A DNA stretch of 64,000 bases from Rhodeus uyekii (taxonomy: Eukaryota > Chordata > Actinopteri > Cypriniformes > Acheilognathidae). This document shows positions 57,742-64,000 of the stretch, piece by piece. The stretch spans positions 496,001-560,000 of the forward strand of contig JAWRVZ010000274.1 of the NCBI GenBank assembly GCA_037043235.1. Direction: 5' to 3'. The position numbers and the translations under genes are program-made. The notes under the pieces are model-generated. The model made no database searches, was not told where the DNA came from, and was given only the letters and a program-made list of their open reading frames with translations. Numbering within the stretch: the stretch's first letter is position 1; the number at the start of each line of letters is the position of its first letter.

Positions 57742-58921
57742 AACCACCTTCTTGGGAGTCATTTGGGACTCGGAAACAATGTCTGCTCGGCTATCCCCCG
57801 GGCGCATTCATTCCATTCGTTCAATTGTCGAGGGCATAAAACTAGGCCAGCTACTCACTGTCAAACACTTTCAGAGAGTGTTGGGGCTCATGGCAGCGGC
57901 ATCCAGCGTTATACCGCTCGGCCTGCTACACATGAGACCTCTGCAGTGGTGGCTCAGGACCAAAGGGTTTTCCCCGAGGGGCAACCCGCTTCGCACAATC
58001 AAGGTCACGAGGCGATGCCTACGCACCTTGACCCTGTGGAAGAATATCTGGTTCCTGTCACAAGGCCCTGTGTTGGGGGCTCCGTCTCGACGAGTGACTC
58101 TGTCAACGGATGCCTCCCTCACAGGTTGGGGGGCGGTTCTGAGGGACCGCTCCTCACAAGGGCTTTGGAGCTTGCGGCACCAGTCCTGGCACATAAACCT
58201 GCTGGAGTTACTGGCGGTCCGCAGAGCGCTACTTGCTTTCCTCCCGGACCTAATTGGGCATCATGTCACTGTGTTCACAGACAGCATGACAGTGGTGGCT
58301 TACTTCAATCACCAGGGAGGTCTTCGCTCTCGTCCAATGTACAAATTGGTGAGACAAGTTCTTCTCTGGGCCCAGGGCAAGGTGCTCTCCCTCAGGGCAG
58401 CCCACATCCCTGGAGTCCAGAACATAGGAGCAGACTTCCTGTCGAGGCAGGGGCCGAGGCCCGGGGAATGGCGGCTCCACCCCGAGGTGGTGGAGCAGAT
58501 TTGGAAGAGATTCGGGAAGGCACAGGTAGACCTGTTTGCCTCAGTCGAAAATACTCATTGCCCTCTATGGTTCTCCTTAACGTACCCAGCGCCGCTGGGG
58601 CGGGATGCCATGATGCAGGTGTGGCCGAGGCTACACTTGTACGCTTTTCCCCCGATTGTTCTGCTCCCGGGAGTTCTGGCCAAAGTTCGTCGGGACAGGG
58701 TCCGTCTCACGCTGGTGGCCCCCTTTTGGCCCAGCAGGATCTGGTTCTCGGACCTGGTATCCCTCCTAGACGGAGTCCCCTGGGAGATTCCGGTCAGGGG
58801 GGATCTTCTGTCCCAGGCGGAGGGTTGTGTTCTTCACCCCCGCCCAGAACTTCTGAAGCTGAAGGTCTGGCCCCTGAGGGGATCCAGTTCTTCGAAACTG
58901 GTCTCACAGCCGAGGTTGTAG
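57742..58921 (+). pseudogene. DIRS copy B end of RT and RNase H
   Basis: The frame resumes after the insertion with LLGVIWDSE-like sequence, then FQRVLGLMAAASSVIPLGLL and TRRCLRTLTLWKN. The RNase H domain follows, with its acidic residues in LSTDASLTGWGAVL (Asp at 58,109), LLELLAVRRALLAF and VFTDSMTVVAYFNHQGG, then HIPGVQNIGADFLSRQG. The DIRS-specific tail (WRLHPEVVEQIWKRFG, LVAPFWPSRIWFSDL) ends at 58,921, overlapping the recombinase frame, as in other DIRS elements. RNase H itself is intact but separated from RT by 7.5 kb. Confidence 0.88.
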
Positions 58922-59895
58922 AGACCATCCTTCAGTCCAGAGCTCCCTCCACGAGGAAACTCTACGCTCTAAAGTGGAAACTCTTCTCTGCTTGGTGTAG
59001 CGTAAGGCAGTTAAACCCAGTAACCTGTCCCGTTGGCAAAGTGCTGGAGTTCCTGCAGGAGAAGTTTGCGACAGGGTTGTCCCCCTCTACCTTGAAGGTT
59101 TATGTGGCTGCCATAGCGGCTTGCCACATACCTCTGGGTGGGGTGTCCTTGGGCAGGGACCCCCTAGTCTCTCGTTTCCTTCGTGGCACTCTAAGGCTGA
59201 GACCTGTGACACAGACCAGGGTTCCTGCCTGGGACTTGTCTTTGGTACTCCAAGGCCTGTCCCAGGCACCCTTTGAACCATTAGAGGAGCTTCCTATTAA
59301 ACTCCTCTCCCTAAAGATCCTTCTTTTGCTGGCTATCACCTCGCTAAAGAGGGTTGGGGATCTTCAAGCTCTCTCGGTGGTTCCATCTTGCCTCGAGTTT
59401 GCGCCCGGGATGACGAAGGTTTTTCTTCACCCGAGGCCAGGCTATGTCCCTAAGGTTCTCACGAACGTGGCTCGGTCTATCATGCTACAGGCCTTCTGTC
59501 CTCCCCCCTTTGACGATCATGAGCAGTAGCGAAAGAATAAGGTCTGTCCAGTACGAGTACTGGACGCTTACGTCCTCAGGACTGCTACCTGGCGTAAGTC
59601 AAACCAACTGTTCGTTTGTTTTGGGGCCCCTGAGGGGGCTCCAGCTTCCAAACAAACCCTAAGCCGATGGATAGTCGAGGCTATCTGTCTGGCTTATGAG
59701 TCGGCCGGACATGCTTCTCCCCTGAGGGTCCGGGCCCACTCTACTAGGAGCGTGGCGACCTCCAAGGCGTTTCTCTCAGGAGTTTCCCTTGCTGATGTTT
59801 GTGCTGCGGCTGGCTGGTCCTCACCGCACACCTTTATGAGATTCTATCAATTGGATCTCGATTCCGCTCCGGGAACGAGGGTGCTCTCTCAGTGA
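58845..59895 (+). pseudogene. DIRS tyrosine recombinase, complete except for one stop codon
   Basis: This enzyme inserts the circular DNA copy by site-specific-type recombination. It lies in the -1 frame relative to RNase H. The N-terminal SAM-like domain reads SRAPSTRKLYALKWKLFSAW and KVLEFLQEKFATGLSPST. All catalytic landmarks are present: Arg in SLKRVGDLQAL (59,350), H-S-T-R (His 59,737, Arg 59,746) and the nucleophilic Tyr in FMRFYQLD (59,845). One in-frame TAG at 59,527-59,529 divides it. The same frame continues beyond it to the TGA at 59,893-59,895. The start is uncertain because the frame is open far upstream. Confidence 0.88.
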
Positions 59896-59950
59896 GCTGA
59901 GACACATCCGTAGGCCGGCGTCGCTGAGGTGACGTTGGTATAACGTTCCC

Positions 59951-60052
59951 CTAGCGTTTTCTGACGCAGCTCGAAGTTCCCATGAAAGGGAACGTCTCGG
60001 GTTACGTATGTAACCCTGGTTCCCTGAAGGGGAACGAGACGCTGCGTCTTTC
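59951..60052 (+). repeat. DIRS internal complementary region
   Basis: The first part (59,951-59,993) is the reverse complement of the left terminus (42,453-42,499). The second part (59,994-60,052) is the reverse complement of the right terminus (60,235-60,297). The two termini are thus joined head to tail in complementary form, the arrangement used in DIRS to circularise the cDNA. The palindrome GGTTACGTATGTAACC is at 60,000-60,015. Confidence 0.8.
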
Positions 60053-60079
60053 GCCTCAGCTCCTTGCGCCTCCGGGCCC

Positions 60080-60297
60080 GCTTCAGACACTCTTTTGCTG
60101 TCACTTCCGGGTTCCGGTGCGCTTTTATGCTCTGTTCATGACGTCACTTCCCGCGACTTGCATTCACACGCGTAATTCTCTCATTGGTTGTACACATCTT
60201 CATGTGACTGACATCAAGGGTTTCCCCTAGCGTTTTCTGACGCAGCGTCTCGTTCCCCTTCAGGGAACCAGGGTTACATACGTAACCCGAGACGTTT
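60080..60297 (+). repeat. DIRS copy B right terminal repeat
   Basis: Inverse of the left terminal repeat: GTTCCGGTGCGCTTTTATGC, GTTGTACACATCTTCATGTG and GCGTTTTCTGACGCAG, ending with the palindrome GGGTTACATACGTAACCC (60,271-60,288) and GAGACG. Confidence 0.85.
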
Positions 60298-61395
60298 TCC
60301 ACTGCAGGTCCTCAAATCGGGCATTAAGGTCAGCCAGTTGAACAGTCTCTGAAGTTTATAGCTGTTCTGACTTGCTCTGAGCCTGTTGAATCCATTCTGG
60401 GCACATTTTTCTGTCAGGAATTGTGCTGGACTCAAATGCAGGCTCAAAAATAAGGAAGTTTATTGTTAAAAAAAAAAAGAAACTTAAAATCAGAAAAAAG
60501 ACAAGTCCTAAGCAAAAATGTCCAACAGCTTCCAGTTAGAGGATAGGACACAAGCACACTGCCAAATATATCGGTGAAACAGACCACATGACTTCACAGC
60601 AGGGAAAGCGAAGTCATGAGCACCCGGTGGGAGAGCGTCGGCAAACCCGAGCCAAAGAGAGCCACAAGGATGAGAAACTACAGCGAGAAGGACTCCTTGT
60701 GGATGAAGCGAGAGAACCTGGCAAGAACAATGGGGAAACGATAAAGCAAAACAGGCTGGGCCGGAGTGAAGCTAGAAGCAACAAACAATGATCAAGACAA
60801 AAGACACAAGGGGAATAAATAAGGAAGTAATAAAGGGGTAAACTTGAAGAACAAGGAGGTGGGTACAAATATAAAGTAAATTCTTATCTGATTCCTAGAT
60901 AAATTCTTCCAGCATTATTCCTCACTATATCTCAAAATGGTGTAAAGTTTTGTTTTTTGTTTTTTTGGTTGATGTGTGCGTTGTTTGCCTGGATCGGGTC
61001 AGAATGTGACTTTGAATAGCACACAGTCTCCGTGGGCATCCCACATTAACGGATAATAAGCTGGCTTGTGAACCTCTGACATTTCTCTCTTTTAAAAATT
61101 ATTACATAAACTGACGATATATATATATATTTTTATTAACTACTTCTTTTAAAAGAAGACACTTCAAGCTTTCTAAAGACATATTTCTCATGTCTGCATG
61201 GCAAGTATTCGCTGAGTTGCAATACATTATCAGACACGTTTCAGAATGGACTTCACAGAGAGAGATGGGAGAATATCTTATTTGTTTTCTTTATTTTGCA
61301 AAAAGCACATTTTGTTTTTATTGTCAGTGTACACAAAGAAAGCTAAACACTACATAAAAGACACTAATAAAAGTAAAAAAAATTCAAATTATCTA
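60298..61395. other. Non-coding stretch with an LTR-like fragment
   Basis: TGTCAGGAATTGTGCTGGAC near 60,413 resembles an LTR start, followed by an A-rich run (60,467-60,480). No partner end or target duplication was found. The rest is AT-rich, with a short (AT)n near 61,118-61,130. Confidence 0.35.
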
Positions 61396-62757
61396 CAGTG
61401 GAGTTCGTTTTGTCGACGGCCTCGGGGGTTGCAAAAAAAGCGTCGAGATAACCGTTAAGCGAGATAACCAACAGCCAATATGGCGATTTGTTTGATGAAG
61501 AGATCGGCATGCTATAAAAGTACATAAACTGTATATGTTTGCTAACAACAAAAAGGCATCTGTTTAACATCAACAACAGAGATTTACCAGTATACAATAA
61601 AAAACACCTTCGATTCTGGATATAAACCTTTAATTATATCCTCCAACATTGCAAACACAATTTCGCTCACTGCGTAAACATTCATACAATATTTATGATT
61701 TCATCACGCTGTACTAGACTTTCTTGTGTTTTGCCTGTCTAATGTGCTCTCTCAACAAATTCGGCTTCGTCCCGTTATTTAACAACTGGCTTCTTCAATC
61801 CGTAACAGCGCTGAGCAGACTGCGTGTCAGAAACAGGTGTGTGTGTGTGTGTGTGTGTGTGTGTATTACATTGCATACTTTCTTGCGTTCTGCCTGCCTA
61901 ATGTGCTTTCTCAACAACTATGCCCGCGTATTATCACCAATAAACGGCTTTAAACAGCCTTGGAATTCAGGGTTTGATTCACACTACTTCCTGTATTTTT
62001 GGGTGTACACTTTTGACTGATACATGATAAACAAGCCAGCTAGTTAGCTTTTGTCACAGACAGGCGCACACACACAGTGGACGAGAGTACGTGACTGAGG
62101 CTGTGTGAGTCAAAAAAATGCAGCGATTTATATTTGTGCAGTGATTTAATTATTTTTTAGACAAAGAACATTTGACATCCCATACTGTCATTGCGTAATC
62201 AGCCAGTGACGGCTTCCCGCATATGTGCGATTCATTTGCACGTGGAGGAGTGAACATCTTCTGCTCTGTCTGCATCTGGGAGGACCAGGCCACCTGTGAA
62301 TGCTTTGGGATGGGGATGCGGCAGCACTCACTGCTCTTCGAGAGGAGTAAGAACGATATGTGCTTTCACTTCAGAGAGTCTCCAAAAGTCTCCAATAACT
62401 CCAGATAAAGTTGTTAGATTTTTCACTAGTCACTTTAAAAAAAAATTGTGCTAGAGTGGTCTGAAAACTCGCTAAATATAGCAACAAAGGCGCCAAGTTG
62501 GCAACACTGACCGCGATCCATGTGCAACGCGAACTCGGCGCATGCACAGTGAACTCTCAGTCACGAGATAACCATGTGAAGAGAAGCATATGTCCCTCTT
62601 TTGTGCTCAAGACATTAGATTTCGGCGACGAAAAAGAATCGACATTACCCACAAGAAAATGCTTTGACAAATAGGGAGTTTGGCGGTTCCACTTCAAAAA
62701 CGTCGACATAACAGTATTGGCGAGTTAACCATGACTCGAGATAAGTGAACTCCACTG
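61396..62757. mobile_element. Mariner/Tigger-type element, copy III (1,362 bp, inverted relative to copy I)
   Basis: Starts CAGTGGAGTTCGTTTTGTCG and ends AGTGAACTCCACTG, with TA on each side (61,394-61,395 and 62,758-62,759). Its two ends match copy I in reverse orientation. It is about 580 bp longer in the middle and holds a (GT)n run at 61,838-61,863. No transposase frame was found. Confidence 0.8.
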
Positions 62758-64000
62758 TATAACACTATGACTCTGTTTTGACCAAAAATTATTTTGATTA
62801 TTTTGAGTCTCTTTCACACCAATAAGACAAAAAGTGAGTTGGTCATACCGTCAGACCCAACTGGGTTAATAACTACAAACAGTCAGGACCTCAGTTTACC
62901 ATCTCATCTGAAGGATGTTGCTTGTTACAGAATAGTGTCCCCAACACTATACTACGGAGTTATGGCCCACACAGAGTGATCACTCCTTGGAGACCATACA
63001 ATGCTTATGTGTGTGGTGTGGGCTTCAATGCAGGAGTGGTGATTAGATGATTGCTGGCAGGTGCAGGTGATCACGGCATGTGTGTAGGTGGGAGTAAGAG
63101 AGGATTATTGGAAATGTAGTTTACTGAGGCGACAGGTGAATCGTGACACTGATACTCATAATGGCAAGTTAAAGTATTAAAAGTTGTCTTCCATTCATCT
63201 TCTCATTATCCTAACAAGGGATTTTGTGAAAATAGTCACCAGTTGAAGTAGTTTGAATTCTACTGTGTTTATCAGTAGCAATGAGTAGCAGATCTTTACC
63301 ATGATGCAAGGCCCCATTCATCAATGCATGAGTGAAGAGATCATTCCCAGGAGCAAAATGATTGCACTGTCATATGATCACTGGAGTGGCAGAGAGGCTG
63401 CACGGGTCTTGCTGAAGACATCGAGAGAGATCAGGAGAAAGCGGCAGGATTCAGGAGACCACAGGTTAAAGGTTTCATGAATTGTGAAATCAAATTTTCC
63501 TTGATTTTCTTTTTTACATCAAGTTTATTGTACCATAAAACATCCTGAAAGTTTCAGAAATCAAAACTTCCTCATTAGTCCAAAAACAGCTTTTACTCAA
63601 TCCAAGCTCAGAAAAATTTAATTATATGGAATTGTGTCACTTTATTAAGTAATAGTGAGAAAAAAGACCGTCTCTGAAGAATCAAATCAACGCATAGTTC
63701 TACATCATTGTGTTTTTGGCCCTGTCCACTGGTGTGTTAGTGAGATGAGAAGATAGATACAGAATCACTGAACTAAAAATAATATTACCTTCTAAAAGAT
63801 CTTAATGCTGGGAAAGTGGTTGTATATTTTCAACAATGTGAATGTCTCAGTGGAGCATTATTTGTTTGTTCAGTGCATTTCACTGTGGATTCTTTAATAA
63901 ATCAGAAACATTTCAGCACAGGGTTTCCAAACAGGCTTTTACTACAAGAAATTGACCTGACAGTAATACCACAACATGTTGTCACGTCTTCACTAAACCA
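62758..64000. other. Non-coding stretch with dispersed repeat fragments
   Basis: A fragment at about 62,860-62,990 (CAGTCAGGACCTCAGTTTAC, GAATAGTGTCCCCAACACTA) is related to the repeat at 8,031-8,400. The part at about 63,020-63,150, ending GGTGAATCGTGACA, may be an inverted LTR end (TGTCACGATTCACC). No gene was recognised to the end of the window. Confidence 0.4.

Larger units (their letters stand above)
50258..57743 (+). mobile_element. Candidate non-autonomous Ngaro-type (split direct repeat) retroelement inside DIRS B
   Basis: The ends carry A1 (50,258-50,415) on the left and B1-A2-B2 (57,300-57,741) on the right, all direct repeats. The undisturbed target is visible in DIRS copy A (about 38,925-38,950) and reads CTCAGAGAACCAC. 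At the insertion the left junction is CTCAGAG-AA-ATGATG and the right is CTCGTG-AA-CCACC. Nothing is duplicated except a shared AA, as expected for tyrosine-recombinase insertion. Ngaro elements have the A1 ... B1A2B2 layout and normally encode Gag, RT/RNase H and a recombinase. I find none of these enzymes inside. Instead there are a hAT element, two minisatellites and unrecognised sequence. A 53-bp spacer between A2 and B2 has no counterpart beside A1 or B1, which does not fit the textbook layout perfectly. Confidence 0.6.
42453..60297 (+). mobile_element. DIRS retroelement copy B (plus strand), split and partly duplicated
   Basis: The left terminus and 5' repeat are at 42,453-42,640 (repeated at 48,033-48,220), and gag and the first part of RT follow. 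The element is interrupted at 50,258 by the Ngaro-like insertion and resumes at 57,742 with the end of RT, RNase H, the tyrosine recombinase, the internal complementary region and the right terminal repeat. The terminal repeats are inverted, and no target duplication was found. The element is the best-preserved DIRS copy in the window, but gag and RT carry frameshifts and the recombinase one stop. Confidence 0.85.

Noticed and set aside
57739..58844. Upstream part of the long frame that ends in the recombinase
   Set aside because: It overlaps RNase H in another frame and shows no domain. Only the part from about 58,845 is recombinase.
60413..60880. A complete solo LTR
   Set aside because: The start resembles an LTR, but I could not find a matching end or target duplication.

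Overview
The window is vertebrate, almost certainly teleost and most likely cypriniform, genomic DNA. Most of it is AT-rich non-coding sequence with GT, AT and ATT microsatellites, hAT and Tc1/mariner elements, L2-like LINE, Ty3/gypsy and DIRS retroelements, and one intronless seven-transmembrane receptor gene. No RNA gene and no prokaryotic feature was recognised. The cypriniform placement rests on the repeat families and on the fish-like melanocortin receptor; I cannot name the species.

Positions 1-31,000 are a quiet flank. The only intact cellular gene is a melanocortin receptor, best called mc5r (6,740-7,729, minus strand). Around it lie a decayed DIRS fragment (310-1,040), a dead Tc1 transposase (2,925-3,872), a solo LTR with a perfect 5-bp target duplication (8,646-8,935), a TA-flanked mariner-type element (9,130-9,915), a hAT element with a perfect 8-bp duplication (12,336-13,503), a decayed gypsy copy (17,812-20,260) and an L2-like LINE split by a TA-flanked element (28,487-30,690).

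Positions 31,000-60,300 are a stack of nested retroelements. DIRS copy A lies on the minus strand (31,009-39,590). It carries a nearly complete chromodomain Ty3/gypsy element (31,082-36,937; 5-bp target duplication GAAAT) in its terminal repeat. DIRS copy B lies on the plus strand (about 42,453-60,297). Its reverse transcriptase is split by a 7.5-kb insertion (50,258-57,743) whose ends show the A1 ... B1-A2-B2 split direct repeats and lack of target duplication expected of an Ngaro-type tyrosine-recombinase retroelement. I recognise no enzyme inside it. Instead it holds a hAT element, two large minisatellites and unrecognised sequence. A 5.57-kb segment covering the left part of DIRS B, the start of the insertion and the first bases of the hAT element is present twice in tandem (40,551-46,120 and 46,131-51,700) with only four differences noticed.

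Positions 60,300-64,000 hold a third copy of the mariner-type element (61,396-62,757) and dispersed repeat fragments. The inferred order of events in the core is: DIRS B inserts, the Ngaro-like element inserts into DIRS B, the hAT element inserts into that, and finally the tandem duplication occurs, or an assembly duplication imitates one. The most interesting region is the split-repeat insertion with its hairpin-bearing minisatellites.
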